DNA from: Comamonadaceae bacterium
GTDB lineage: Bacteria; Pseudomonadota; Gammaproteobacteria; Burkholderiales; Burkholderiaceae_C
Reading direction: 5' to 3'
Assembly: GCA_947373245.1 (NCBI GenBank)
Contig: CANBWY010000024.1
Span: 1 to 34,415 of the forward strand
Length of the DNA stretch: 34,415 bases
Part shown: in pieces, positions 8,836 to 17,086 of the stretch
Layout of the letters: every line of letters begins with the position of its first letter
Numbering within the stretch: the stretch's first letter is position 1
The notes under the pieces: generated by a model
Databases searched by the model: none
Told to the model about the DNA's origin: nothing
What the model saw: the letters and a program-made list of their open reading frames with translations, nothing else
Position numbers and translations under genes: made by a program

Positions 8836-9702
8836 CTAGGTGGCTGATGCACCCATTGCCTCGCCCAAACGTACCCCCTTGGCCGCATGCCAAGCCGGGT
8901 TGAGCGCAATGGTGTTCTTAGGCCACAGCAACACCACGGTAGAGCCCAACAAGAAGCGCCCCATTTCGTCGCCTTGCTTGAAGCTCAGGTCTTGGTCGTC
9001 ATACGTCCACTCGCGCACCTGGCGTGAGCGCGGTGGGTTGACCACCCCATGCCACGGGGTCGCCATGCTGCCCACGATGGTGGCGCCCACAAGGACCAGT
9101 ACAAATTGTTGAGGCTTGGTACCTGCGGCAGCAGGCATGTCGAACACGCACACCACGCGCTCGTTACGCGCAAACAGGCCAGGCACGCCGCGTGCCGTCG
9201 CTGGATTGACCGAGAACAAATCGCCCGGCACATACATCATGCGGCGCAAGCGGCCAGCGTTGGGCATGTGGATGCGGTGGTAGTCCTTGGGGCTGAGGTA
9301 AATCGTGGCGAATTCGCCGTCTTGGAACTGGGAAGCCAAAGCGGCATCGCCGCCCACCAGCGCTTGTGTGCTGTAGCCGTGGCCTTTGGCTTGAAAAATC
9401 TGATCGCCTGCGATGTGGCCCAGCTGGCTGATCGTGCCGTCCACAGGGCTGACAAACGCAGCATCGGCCAAGGGGCGGGCACCGGGCTTGAGGGCGCGGG
9501 TGAAGAAATCGTTGAAGCACGCATAGTGCGTGACGTCGGGTTGCGCCGCCTCGTCCATGTTGACGTGGTAGCGGCCCACAAACCACCGAATCAAGGCGTG
9601 CGTGAAGCGGCCGCCGTGTCGACGGGCCACGCTGCCTGCAAATACCGTGAGGGCTTGTTTGGGCAGCACGTATTGCAGCGCAACGAAGAGTTTGTCATTC
9701 AT
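8836..9702 (-). CDS. psd: Phosphatidylserine decarboxylase proenzyme
   Basis: Makes phosphatidylethanolamine from phosphatidylserine at the inner membrane using a pyruvoyl group formed by self-cleavage. The LGST cleavage motif is at residues 252-255; Ser254 becomes the pyruvoyl cap of the small alpha chain, leaving a 35-residue alpha subunit. Other family marks are SPVDGTI (the Asp of the self-cleavage triad) and the DYHRIHMP segment with its His. At 288 residues it fits the bacterial type I enzyme. It starts divergently from the NodI-like gene with only 31 bases between the start codons, and ends just upstream of the phosphatase promoter. Confidence 0.96.
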   Translation of the reverse strand: MNDKLFVALQYVLPKQALTVFAGSVARRHGGRFTHALIRWFVGRYHVNMDEAAQPDVTHYACFNDFFTRALKPGARPLADAAFVSPVDGTISQLGHIAGDQIFQAKGHGYSTQALVGGDAALASQFQDGEFATIYLSPKDYHRIHMPNAGRLRRMMYVPGDLFSVNPATARGVPGLFARNERVVCVFDMPAAAGTKPQQFVLVLVGATIVGSMATPWHGVVNPPRSRQVREWTYDDQDLSFKQGDEMGRFLLGSTVVLLWPKNTIALNPAWHAAKGVRLGEAMGASAT

Positions 9703-9733
9703 GTAGTGATTTTAGGCGGGCACAATCTAGCCT

Positions 9734-10657
9734 ATGCGCACCCCACTTTTTGAATGCACCCACCTTCTCAAACGCTACGGTGAGAACACCGTGGTGAACG
9801 ATGTTTCTTTCAGCATTGCCCCCGGCGAATGTTTGGGCATCATCGGCCCCAACGGCGCGGGCAAAACCACCACGCTGCGCATGTGCCTCGGTCTCACGCA
9901 GCCCGATGACGGAAGCATCCATGCCTTTGGTTTGTCCATGCCTGACGATGCACTGGCCATCAAAGCCCGCGTGGGCGTGGTGAGCCAGTTCGACACACTA
10001 GACCCCGACTTCACTTGCGCGGAGAACTTGCTGGTGTTTGGTCGCTACTTTGGCATGAAGAAGGCGGACATCCAAGCACGCATTCCGCAGCTGCTTGAGT
10101 TCGCCGCGCTCACGCACAAGGCCGATGCCAAACCCGGCCAACTCTCGGGCGGCATGAAGCGCCGCTTGAGCTTGGCCCGCGCGCTGATCAACAACCCCGA
10201 TTTACTGCTGCTCGACGAGCCCACCACGGGCTTGGACCCGCAAGCGCGCCACCTGATGTGGGAGCGTTTGCAAGAGTTGCTGCAACAAGGCAAATCTATT
10301 TTGCTCACCACGCATTTCATGGACGAAGCGGAACGCCTTTGCAACCGCTTGCTGGTGCTCGATCAGGGCAAGAAAATTGCCGAGGGCACACCGCGTGATT
10401 TGATTGCCCTGCACTTGGAGCCTGACGTGGTGGAGGTCTACGGCAGCGGCACATCGGCTTTGCTAGACAGCCCCATTGCAGCCTTGGCACAACGCGTGGA
10501 GAGCAGCGGCGAGACCGTGTTTTTTTACACACAAAATTCTGCACCGCTGCTGCAAGCCCTCAGCGCCCATGCGGGCCTGCGCACGCTGCACCGTCCAGCC
10601 AACTTGGAAGATTTGTTTTTGAAAATCACCGGGCGCCAAATCCGCGAGGAAGGCTAA
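9734..10657 (+). CDS. NodI-like ABC transporter ATP-binding protein
   Basis: ATPase subunit of an ABC-2-type exporter. The 307 residues show Walker A GPNGAGKT at 38-45, a Q-loop region after [14 protein letters not shown], the signature [16 protein letters not shown], Walker [14 protein letters not shown] and a switch [14 protein letters not shown]. The [10 protein letters not shown] wording and the following permease place it in the NodI/drug-resistance-ATPase group common in betaproteobacteria. True NodI exports lipo-chitin Nod factors in rhizobia, but there is no nod gene cluster here, so a housekeeping or lipid/drug export role is more likely. No clear ribosome-binding site precedes the ATG; a CACAAT hexamer at 9721-9726 could place the transcript start almost at the ATG. 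The permease gene follows after three bases. Confidence 0.88.
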   Translation: MRTPLFECTHLLKRYGENTVVNDVSFSIAPGECLGIIGPNGAGKTTTLRMCLGLTQPDDGSIHAFGLSMPDDALAIKARVGVVSQFDTLDPDFTCAENLLVFGRYFGMKKADIQARIPQLLEFAALTHKADAKPGQLSGGMKRRLSLARALINNPDLLLLDEPTTGLDPQARHLMWERLQELLQQGKSILLTTHFMDEAERLCNRLLVLDQGKKIAEGTPRDLIALHLEPDVVEVYGSGTSALLDSPIAALAQRVESSGETVFFYTQNSAPLLQALSAHAGLRTLHRPANLEDLFLKITGRQIREEG

Positions 10658-10660
10658 ACC

Positions 10661-11443
10661 ATGTCTTATACGCACACTTATTTCCGTTTTTGGCCCGTCT
10701 TTTTGCGCAACCTTCTGGTGTGGCGCAAGCTCGTCATCCCCAGCCTCGTGGCCAACATTGCGGAGCCCTTGATGTGGTTGGTTGCTTTTGGCTACGGCAT
10801 GGGAGCCCTCGTGGGCACGGTCACGTTGGAGGGCGACAAAGTGCCTTACATCTTGTTCTTGGCCAGCGGCTCCATCTGCATGAGCGCCATGAACGCGGCC
10901 ACGTTTGAGGCGCTGTACTCCGCCTTTTCTCGCATGCACATGCAAAAAACGTGGGACGGCATCTTGAACGCCCCCATGCGCTTGGACGACGTGCTTTTGG
11001 CTGAGATGTTGTGGGCGGCCTTCAAGTCGGTGTTCACCATCACCGCCATCTTGGGCGTCATGTTTGCGCTGGGCATCACACAAAGCTGGAAGCTGTTGGC
11101 CGCATGGCCCATCCTCTTGTGTGTGGGCATCACCTTCAGCTGCATTGCGTTGATCTTTAACGCGCTGGCCAAGGGCTACGACTTTTTCACCTACTACTTC
11201 ACGCTGTTCCTCACGCCCATGATGTTTTTGAGCGGGGTGTTTTTTCCGCGCGATCAACTGCCGGGCATCGTGCGTGACATCTCGGCTTGGCTCCCCCTCA
11301 CCCAAGCGATTGCTTTGGTGCGCCCCTTGTTCATGGACCGGTGGCCTACGGATGCAGCGCTGCATTTGGGCATCTTGCTGGTTTATGCGTGGGTGAGCTG
11401 GAAGATTGCCTTGCACTTGACGCGAAAGCGCTTCAAGGCTTGA
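10661..11443 (+). CDS. NodJ-like ABC-2 transporter permease
   Basis: Membrane partner of the preceding ATPase. The 260 residues include about six hydrophobic segments: IPSLVANIAEPLMWLVAFGY, YILFLASGSICMSAMNAATF, a segment around FTITAILGVMFALG, LAAWPILLCVGITFSCIALI, YYFTLFLTPMMFLSGVFF, and a C-terminal one near LGILLVYAWVSW. The LSGVFFPRDQLP loop is typical of ABC-2 permeases of the NodJ group. Three bases separate it from the ATPase gene, so the two form a transcription unit. The substrate is unknown. Confidence 0.88.
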   Translation: MSYTHTYFRFWPVFLRNLLVWRKLVIPSLVANIAEPLMWLVAFGYGMGALVGTVTLEGDKVPYILFLASGSICMSAMNAATFEALYSAFSRMHMQKTWDGILNAPMRLDDVLLAEMLWAAFKSVFTITAILGVMFALGITQSWKLLAAWPILLCVGITFSCIALIFNALAKGYDFFTYYFTLFLTPMMFLSGVFFPRDQLPGIVRDISAWLPLTQAIALVRPLFMDRWPTDAALHLGILLVYAWVSWKIALHLTRKRFKA

Positions 11444-11518
11444 CGTGCGTCAGGCAAACGCAACCGATCACCCGCTAATATTGTTCTTTTTGATTCAAAC
11501 CGCTAAGGGAGTTTTCCA

Positions 11519-12367
11519 ATGAACATTCAAACCGTAGGCATCATCGGTGCTGGCACCATGGGCAATGGCATCGCACAAGCCTGTGCCGTGTCTGGCGTGA
11601 ACGTGGTGATGGTCGACATCTCTGACGCCGCCGTCGCCAAAGGCCTTGCCACCGTGTCAGGCAGCTTGGACCGTTTGATCAAGAAAGAAAAAATCACCGA
11701 AGCCGACAAAGCTGCCGCCTTGTCGCGCATCCAAACCAGCACCCGTTACGACGACCTCAAAGTGGCTCAGTTAGTCATCGAGGCCGCAACCGAGAATTAC
11801 GACCTGAAGGTCAAGATCGTCAAGCAGCTCGACGGCATGTTGGCCCCAGAAGCCATCATCGCGTCAAACACCTCGTCGATCTCCATCACCAAGTTGGCCG
11901 CCGTCACCACGCGTCCTGACCGCTTCATTGGCATGCACTTCTTCAACCCCGTGCCCATGATGGCGCTGGTCGAAATCATCCGTGGCTTGCAAACGTCGGA
12001 TGCCACACACGCCGCCGTGCACGATCTGTCCACACGTTTGGGCAAGAGCCCGATCACGGTGAAGAACTCTCCCGGCTTTGTGGTCAACCGCATTTTGGTG
12101 CCCATGATCAACGAGGCCTTCTTTGTGTTGGCCGAAGGCGTGGCCACGGCCGAAGACATCGATGCGGGCATGAAACTGGGTTGCAACCAACCCATCGGCC
12201 CATTGGCCTTGGCCGACATGATTGGCCTGGATGTGTGCGTGGCCGTGATGGACGTGTACCTGCAAGAGTTTGGCGACAGCAAATACCGCGCTTGCCCCTT
12301 GCTCAAAGAGATGGTCGCCGCCGGCCACTTGGGCCGCAAAACAGGCCGCGGGGTTTACGTCTATTAA
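11519..12367 (+). CDS. hbd: 3-hydroxybutyryl-CoA dehydrogenase
   Basis: NAD(P)-dependent oxidoreductase interconverting 3-hydroxybutyryl-CoA and acetoacetyl-CoA, active in beta-oxidation, polyhydroxybutyrate metabolism or aromatic acid breakdown. The 282 residues show a Rossmann loop GAGTMG at 10-15, the NTSSIS segment near 117-122, catalytic His140 in MHFFNPVPMM, Glu152 and SPGFVVNRIL around 185-194. The C-terminal domain ends GRKTGRGVYVY as in short single-function enzymes (Hbd/PaaH type). GGGAG before the ATG is a good ribosome-binding site. It is downstream of nodIJ-like genes by 75 bases and ends at a strong terminator, so it probably has its own promoter. Confidence 0.93.
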   Translation: MNIQTVGIIGAGTMGNGIAQACAVSGVNVVMVDISDAAVAKGLATVSGSLDRLIKKEKITEADKAAALSRIQTSTRYDDLKVAQLVIEAATENYDLKVKIVKQLDGMLAPEAIIASNTSSISITKLAAVTTRPDRFIGMHFFNPVPMMALVEIIRGLQTSDATHAAVHDLSTRLGKSPITVKNSPGFVVNRILVPMINEAFFVLAEGVATAEDIDAGMKLGCNQPIGPLALADMIGLDVCVAVMDVYLQEFGDSKYRACPLLKEMVAAGHLGRKTGRGVYVY

Positions 12368-12384
12368 ATTGCGCCTGGTCCATG

Positions 12385-12414
12385 AAAAATGCCACCCGAA
12401 GGTGGCATTTTTTT
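12385..12414. terminator. Bidirectional intrinsic terminator
   Basis: A 12-bp perfect stem (12385-12396 with 12401-12412) has a CGAA tetraloop and a GCCACC/GGTGGC core. A-rich and T-rich ends provide a U-run in both directions. It sits 17 bases after the hydroxybutyryl-CoA dehydrogenase stop and 13 bases before the convergent Bug-protein stop, so it can serve both genes. Confidence 0.9.
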
Positions 12415-12427
12415 CAAGCGGGTTGGC

Positions 12428-13408
12428 TTAGTCGGCGTACACGCCAGCGGCCTGAATGACGGGGCCCCACTTGGCGATTTCTGAGGCGACAAACTTTTTG
12501 TGCTCAGCAGGCTCGACACGTTTATCGGTCACCACCACAGCACCCAAGCCTTGTTGCTTCTTGATGAACTCGGGATCTTTCAAGGCCACCTTCAAGGCTT
12601 TGTTGATCTTGGCGGTCACGTCAGCCGGTGTGCCTTTGGGCGCGTACAAGCCGTGCCAAATGGTGACTTCAAAACCTTTGAGACCGGACTCATCCAAGGT
12701 GGGCAAGTTCTTCAGAGCAGGTGTGCTCAAACGCTTCATCGAGGTCACCGCAAATGCTTTGACCGTTTTGCCTTCGATCTGGCTGGTGGTGTTGGTGGTT
12801 TGGTCACACAACAAATCAATCTGCCCGCCCATGAGGTCGTTCATCGCTGGTGCAGTGCCTTTGTAGGGCACGGTGGTCATGTCGACCTTCAAGGCGCTTT
12901 GGAACAACAAGCCGCACAGGTGCGATGCTGCGCCCAAGCCAGCGTTGCCCAAATTCACGGTGCCTTTGTTTTGCGCAATCCAGGCCTGCAACTCTTTGAA
13001 GTTGGTGGCGGGTAATGTGGGGCGACCAATCAGCGTCATAGGGACTTCGTTGATGAGGCCCAAGTACTCGAAGTCATCCATGGTGTTGTAAGGCATCTTG
13101 CGATACAACGCAGGCGAAGTCGCCATGCCGATGTGATGCAACAACAAGGTGTGACCGTCTTGCGGTGCTTTGGCCACTTTGTTTGCACCAATCGTGCCGC
13201 CGGCACCTGCCACGTTTTCCACCACCACATTGGCCCCCAAGGGCTTGCGCAAGGCCTCAGCCAAATCGCGCGCAACACGGTCAGTGGGACCGCCTGCGGT
13301 GAAGGGAACCACGATGGTGACAGGCTTGTCTTTGATGGGGAAATCTGCGGCATTCGCACCCGTCAGTGCAGCGACGGCCAACATACTCAAAGTGAACAGT
13401 TTTTTCAT
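12428..13408 (-). CDS. Bug/TctC-family tripartite tricarboxylate transporter binding protein
   Basis: Periplasmic solute receptor of the Bug family, greatly expanded in Burkholderiales. The 326 residues start with a signal peptide cleaved after GANA near residue 20. Family segments follow: KPVTIVVPFTAGGPTDRVAR, ENVAGAGGTIGANKVAKAPQDGHTL (shown here in part), the NYGN-like VNLGNAGLGAASHL, VPYKGTAPAMNDLMGGQIDLL and GLYAPKGTPADV. AGGAGA upstream supports the ATG. No TctA or TctB membrane genes are next to it, so it is an orphan receptor, which is common for this family. The ligand is probably a carboxylate but cannot be named. Confidence 0.93.
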   Translation of the reverse strand: MKKLFTLSMLAVAALTGANAADFPIKDKPVTIVVPFTAGGPTDRVARDLAEALRKPLGANVVVENVAGAGGTIGANKVAKAPQDGHTLLLHHIGMATSPALYRKMPYNTMDDFEYLGLINEVPMTLIGRPTLPATNFKELQAWIAQNKGTVNLGNAGLGAASHLCGLLFQSALKVDMTTVPYKGTAPAMNDLMGGQIDLLCDQTTNTTSQIEGKTVKAFAVTSMKRLSTPALKNLPTLDESGLKGFEVTIWHGLYAPKGTPADVTAKINKALKVALKDPEFIKKQQGLGAVVVTDKRVEPAEHKKFVASEIAKWGPVIQAAGVYAD

Positions 13409-13516
13409 GAGGTCTCCTAAATAAGGTGCGTATGCTAAAACACTTATGACAGTTTCGTCATTTTAAATTTCTCATAGGGTCATTCATTGACGCACATCAA
13501 CCTGATGCCCGCCGCG

Positions 13517-14761
13517 TCACTGATACGTGCGCGCGTCTTCAATGACCTTGCCATCGTTGGGCAAGCTGCCCACGGCGACTAACGTCACTTCAGCACGCAG
13601 TTTGGTGATGTCGCGCACGGCGTCCCCAATTTTTTGCAACAACCCGTCTTGGGGTGCTGCCTCGACTTGGAGGCACATTTGGTCGTTGGCCATTTCGCCC
13701 GTGACGACCAAGCGCGCACGTTGGATATCGGGGAACCGTTTGACCACCTCGGCCACTTGGCCCGGGTGCACAAACATGCCGCGCACTTTGGTGGTTTGGT
13801 CAGCACGGCCCATCCAGCCTTTGATGCGCACGTTGGTGCGGCCTGTCGGACATGGGCCTGGCAACACCGCAGACAAATCGCCCGTGCCAAAACGAATGAG
13901 CGGGTAATCAGGGTTGAACGAGGTCACCACCAACTCACCCACTTCGCCCTCAGGCACGGGGTCGCCCGTACCGGGGCGCACGATCTCTACGATCACGCCT
14001 TCATCCAACACCAAGCCTTCGCGAGCTTCGGTCTCATACGCGATCAAACCTAAATCGGCGGTGGCATAGCACTGGTAGCCAGCGATGCCGCGTTCGGCCA
14101 ACCAGTCACGCAAACTCGGGGGAAACGCTTCGCCCGACACCAAGGCTTTGGTGACGGTGGGTAATTTCACGCCCATCTCAGCGGCTTTTTCAACAATGAT
14201 TTTCAAAAAGCTAGGCGTGCCGATGTAGCCACTAGGCTTCAACTCAGCCATGGCCCCCACTTGCTGTTCAGTCTGGCCCGTGCCGCCCGCAAACACGGTG
14301 CAACCTATGGCGTGAGCCCCGGTTTCCATCATCGAGCCGGCAGGCGTGAAGTGGTAACTAAAGCAGTTGTGTGCGAGTTCGCCAGAACGAAAACCAGCGG
14401 CGTAAATGGCGCGCGCCATGCGCCAGTAATCGGGGCGTGCGCCTTCGGGTTCATAAATGGTGCCGGGGCTGGCGAACACACGGGGCATGGCTTTGCCAAA
14501 ACCAATCGCCGAAAAACCACCAAAGACGTTGCTCGCCCGTTGTTCTTGCTGTTGCGCCAACAACTCGTATTTGCGAATCACGGGCAACTGGGCCAGCGCT
14601 TCGCGGCTGGTGATGCTGGCGGCATTCACACCCACCAAAGACTTGGCAAAGGCGAGGGAATTCTTTTGTGCGTGCGCGACTTGCGCGGGCAGCGCAGCCA
14701 TGAGCGCGGCTTCGCGCTCGACAGGGTTGCGAATTTCGAGTGCATCGTAATGTTGTGACAT
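13517..14761 (-). CDS. PaaK-like phenylacetate-CoA ligase family protein with atypical ATP loop
   Basis: Member of the adenylate-forming PaaK family, which activates aryl-acetic acids to CoA thioesters using ATP. The 414 residues match the usual PaaK length, and I see YATADLG at 232-238, FGTGDLS at 291-297, GRADQTTKVRG at 318-328 and a C-terminal DGKVIEDAR with Lys405. The usual Ser/Thr/Gly-rich ATP loop (SSGTTGxP-like) is replaced by ASPGTIYEPEG at 97-107, so ATP binding may differ or be impaired. It starts 12 bases after livF with GAGGGG upstream and is the last gene of the ligase-Liv operon. Function is likely activation of the imported acid; the substrate is not known. Confidence 0.85.
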   Translation of the reverse strand: MSQHYDALEIRNPVEREAALMAALPAQVAHAQKNSLAFAKSLVGVNAASITSREALAQLPVIRKYELLAQQQEQRASNVFGGFSAIGFGKAMPRVFASPGTIYEPEGARPDYWRMARAIYAAGFRSGELAHNCFSYHFTPAGSMMETGAHAIGCTVFAGGTGQTEQQVGAMAELKPSGYIGTPSFLKIIVEKAAEMGVKLPTVTKALVSGEAFPPSLRDWLAERGIAGYQCYATADLGLIAYETEAREGLVLDEGVIVEIVRPGTGDPVPEGEVGELVVTSFNPDYPLIRFGTGDLSAVLPGPCPTGRTNVRIKGWMGRADQTTKVRGMFVHPGQVAEVVKRFPDIQRARLVVTGEMANDQMCLQVEAAPQDGLLQKIGDAVRDITKLRAEVTLVAVGSLPNDGKVIEDARTYQ

Positions 14762-14773
14762 GTACCGCCCCTC

Positions 14774-15583
14774 TTACGCCAACCAACGCTTGCGGCGTTT
14801 GTAGCTCTTGGCGTCTTTGAAGCTCTTGCGTTCGCCACCGCCCATGCCGAGGTAGAACTCTTTGACGTCTTCGTTGTTGGCCAAGTCAGAAGCTGCGCCG
14901 TCCATCACGATGCGGCCCGACTCCATGATGTAGCCGTAGTCGGCGTACTTCAAAGCCATGTTGGTGTTTTGCTCGGCGATGAGGAAGGTGACTTTTTCTT
15001 TCTCGTTCAAATCTTTGACGATGTTGAACACCTCCTCCACGATTTGCGGGGCCAAGCCCATCGACGGCTCGTCCAACAGCACCATATTTGGGTTGGCCAT
15101 GATGGCGCGACCAATCGCGCACATTTGTTGTTCGCCACCCGAGGTGTAGGCGGCTTGCGACGTGCGACGTGTTTTCAAACGTGGGAAGTAGTTGTAGACC
15201 TTCTCCAAGTTGGCATCAATCTCGGCTTTGCTGCTGCGCGTGTAGCTGCCGGTGAGCAAATTTTCTTCAATGGTCAAGTGGGCGAAGCAGTGCCGGCCTT
15301 CCATCACCTGCACGACACCACGCTTGACCAAGTCAGCGGGCGTGAGGTTTTCAATACGCTCGCCACGAAACTCGATGCTGCCTTTGGTCACCGCACCGCG
15401 CTCGCCTTGCAGCAAGTTAGAAATAGCACGCAAGGTGGTGGTTTTGCCCGCACCGTTGCCGCCCAGCAAAGACACGATGCTGCCCTCGGGCACGCTCAGC
15501 GACACGCCCTTGAGCACCAAGATGACGTGGTTATAAATGACCTCGATGCCATTGACGTTGAGAACGATGTTGTTGGCGCTCAT
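14774..15583 (-). CDS. livF: Liv-type ABC transporter ATP-binding protein (LivF)
   Basis: Second ATPase of the Liv-type importer. The 269 residues contain Walker A GGNGAGKT near 42-49, the LivF-type QVMEGRHCFAHLTIEENL segment, a TSGGEQQMCAIGRAIM signature, Walker B MVLLDEPSMGLAP and an AEQN switch. Unlike textbook LivF of about 235 residues, it has a longer C-terminal tail ending in a basic KSYKRRKRW stretch, a form often seen in transporters for aromatic or fatty acids. AAGGT lies upstream of the ATG. It is separated from the binding-protein gene by a 128-base spacer full of hairpins. Confidence 0.93.
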   Translation of the reverse strand: MSANNIVLNVNGIEVIYNHVILVLKGVSLSVPEGSIVSLLGGNGAGKTTTLRAISNLLQGERGAVTKGSIEFRGERIENLTPADLVKRGVVQVMEGRHCFAHLTIEENLLTGSYTRSSKAEIDANLEKVYNYFPRLKTRRTSQAAYTSGGEQQMCAIGRAIMANPNMVLLDEPSMGLAPQIVEEVFNIVKDLNEKEKVTFLIAEQNTNMALKYADYGYIMESGRIVMDGAASDLANNEDVKEFYLGMGGGERKSFKDAKSYKRRKRWLA

Positions 15584-15615
15584 AACTTACCTTGCTAAAA
15601 AACGTTGTGGGTCAA

Positions 15616-15701
15616 ACCAAACCTCACACCCACCGCAGGGTTGAATGTGAGGTTTGGTGGCTCTCGTGAGAGCCGCCAAACGATCAGCCCAGAGGGCTGA
15701 T
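15616..15701 (-). promoter_or_regulatory. Three tandem stem-loops between binding-protein gene and livF
   Basis: Stem 1 pairs 15616-15628 with 15646-15658 (13 bp, ACCAAACCTCACA arm). Stem 2 is GGCTCTC/GAGAGCC at 15659-15674. Stem 3 pairs ATCAGCCC at 15683-15690 with GGGCTGAT at 15694-15701 around an AGA loop. On the minus strand none is followed by a U-run, so they look like mRNA-stabilising or attenuating structures rather than a full stop. Confidence 0.7.
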
Positions 15702-15711
15702 TTGTGTCACA

Positions 15712-17034
15712 TCAAGACTGGCAATCTGCGGGGGTACGACGTGTGAGTTTTTTCTCTGCGGCGTATTTGTCTGCGAACTGCTTGACCAAGGGCTTGATGA
15801 TTGAGTCATCTGCCTCAACCCAGTCAGAGCTGTATTCCCACTTCTTGCCGTCCCACGTGTGCAAACGTGCAGAGCGTGAACCTTCGTGGTCCAAGCAAGA
15901 AGTGCTGATGGGCTTCATCACGGTACCCAAGCCAAGCTTGTCGAGTGCTTTTTGGTCCAGCGCCAAGTTCTCCAAGCCCCAACGAATTTGCTCGCCGGTC
16001 ATGACCTTGCCTTTGCCAAAACGCTCTTGCGCGCGGCGCACGCCTTCCACAGCCAAAGCGGCGCTGACCAAGCCACGGTTGTAGAGCGTGGTGCCCACTT
16101 CTTCGATCGGTCCTGTGCCTTGCTTTTTGCTATGCACTTGGGCTTTGATGTCGGCGATGACCTTGCCGCCTTCGCCTGTGGCAACCAAACCGTTGTAGCC
16201 CTTGGCGGCTTCGCCCACGTCTTTGACATCGGGCTCAGCGGCGGACCACCACACGCCGTACATTTTTTCGCGAGGGTAGCCCGTGGCCACAGCCTCTTTC
16301 AAAGCCGCTGAGTTCATCACGCCCCAGCCCCACAGCAACACGTAGTCAGGTCGGGCTTGACGCACTTGCAGCCACGTGGCTTTTTGTTCCACGCCAGGCG
16401 CCGTCACAGGCAAAAGTTGCAGATCGAAACCTTGTATCTTGGCCCGCTCTTGTAAGAGCGGGATGGGTTCTTTGCCGAAGGGGCTGTCGTGGTAGACCAA
16501 GGCAATCTTCTTGCCCTTGATGTTGCCGCCTTCTTTCTTGGTGATGATCTGCATGATGATGTCAGCGCCCGACCAATATGTGCCTTGCAAGGGGAAATTC
16601 CACTTGAACACTTGGCCATCGCTGGACTCGGAGCGGCCATACCCGCCCGTGATCAAGGGGTTTTTGTCGGCGGGCGCTTTCTCTGTCAAGGCAAAGGTAA
16701 TGCCCGTCGACAAAGGTTGGAACACAGCGCCTTGTGCTTTGCCTTTCAGGCGCTCATAGCATTCCACACCACGGTCTGTGGCGTAGGCGGTGTCGCATTC
16801 TTCATACGTGATCTTCACACCGTTGATGCCGCCATCGCGCGTGTTGATCAACTTCAAGTAATCGACATAGGCATTGCCCCATGGCACACCGTTGGGTGCA
16901 TAGGCGCCCGTGCGGTAAGGCAACACGGGGAAGAATTGCTCTTTGGCTTGCGCCTGAGCGGAGGTGGTGACCAGCGCACTGGTCATGCCCGTGGCTGCAA
17001 CGGCCACAGCCAACATGAGGGAACGGATTTGCAT
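15712..17034 (-). CDS. Liv-type ABC transporter substrate-binding protein (receptor of the ligase-linked importer)
   Basis: Periplasmic receptor for the importer encoded by the same operon. The 440 residues start with a signal peptide ending at AQAQA near residue 30. A Peripla_BP_6 fold follows, seen in FFPVLPYRTGAYAPNGVPWG, the ITYEECDTAYATDRGVECYE stretch with two cysteines, and LVYHDSPFGKEPI. The start at 17034 is chosen because AGGAGA lies just upstream and the signal begins there; the frame stays open further upstream but without signal features. At 440 residues it is longer than amino acid receptors such as LivJ (about 370), as seen in receptors for aromatic compounds or other carboxylates. 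The ligand is unknown. Confidence 0.92.
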   Translation of the reverse strand: MQIRSLMLAVAVAATGMTSALVTTSAQAQAKEQFFPVLPYRTGAYAPNGVPWGNAYVDYLKLINTRDGGINGVKITYEECDTAYATDRGVECYERLKGKAQGAVFQPLSTGITFALTEKAPADKNPLITGGYGRSESSDGQVFKWNFPLQGTYWSGADIIMQIITKKEGGNIKGKKIALVYHDSPFGKEPIPLLQERAKIQGFDLQLLPVTAPGVEQKATWLQVRQARPDYVLLWGWGVMNSAALKEAVATGYPREKMYGVWWSAAEPDVKDVGEAAKGYNGLVATGEGGKVIADIKAQVHSKKQGTGPIEEVGTTLYNRGLVSAALAVEGVRRAQERFGKGKVMTGEQIRWGLENLALDQKALDKLGLGTVMKPISTSCLDHEGSRSARLHTWDGKKWEYSSDWVEADDSIIKPLVKQFADKYAAEKKLTRRTPADCQS

Positions 17035-17086
17035 TTGAAGTCTCCTTGGAAAAATAATGTGAACACCAGAAAAAGCGAAATACAAC

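Noticed and set aside
10463-11416. Long minus-strand open frame (317 codons) opposite the NodJ-like permease
   Set aside because: His/Gln/Arg-rich shadow of a clear membrane protein gene; no recognisable domain.
13435-13460. Pho box before the Bug receptor (a CTGTCAT on the minus strand)
   Set aside because: Only one heptamer matches; neither neighbour at 11-base spacing resembles the repeat.
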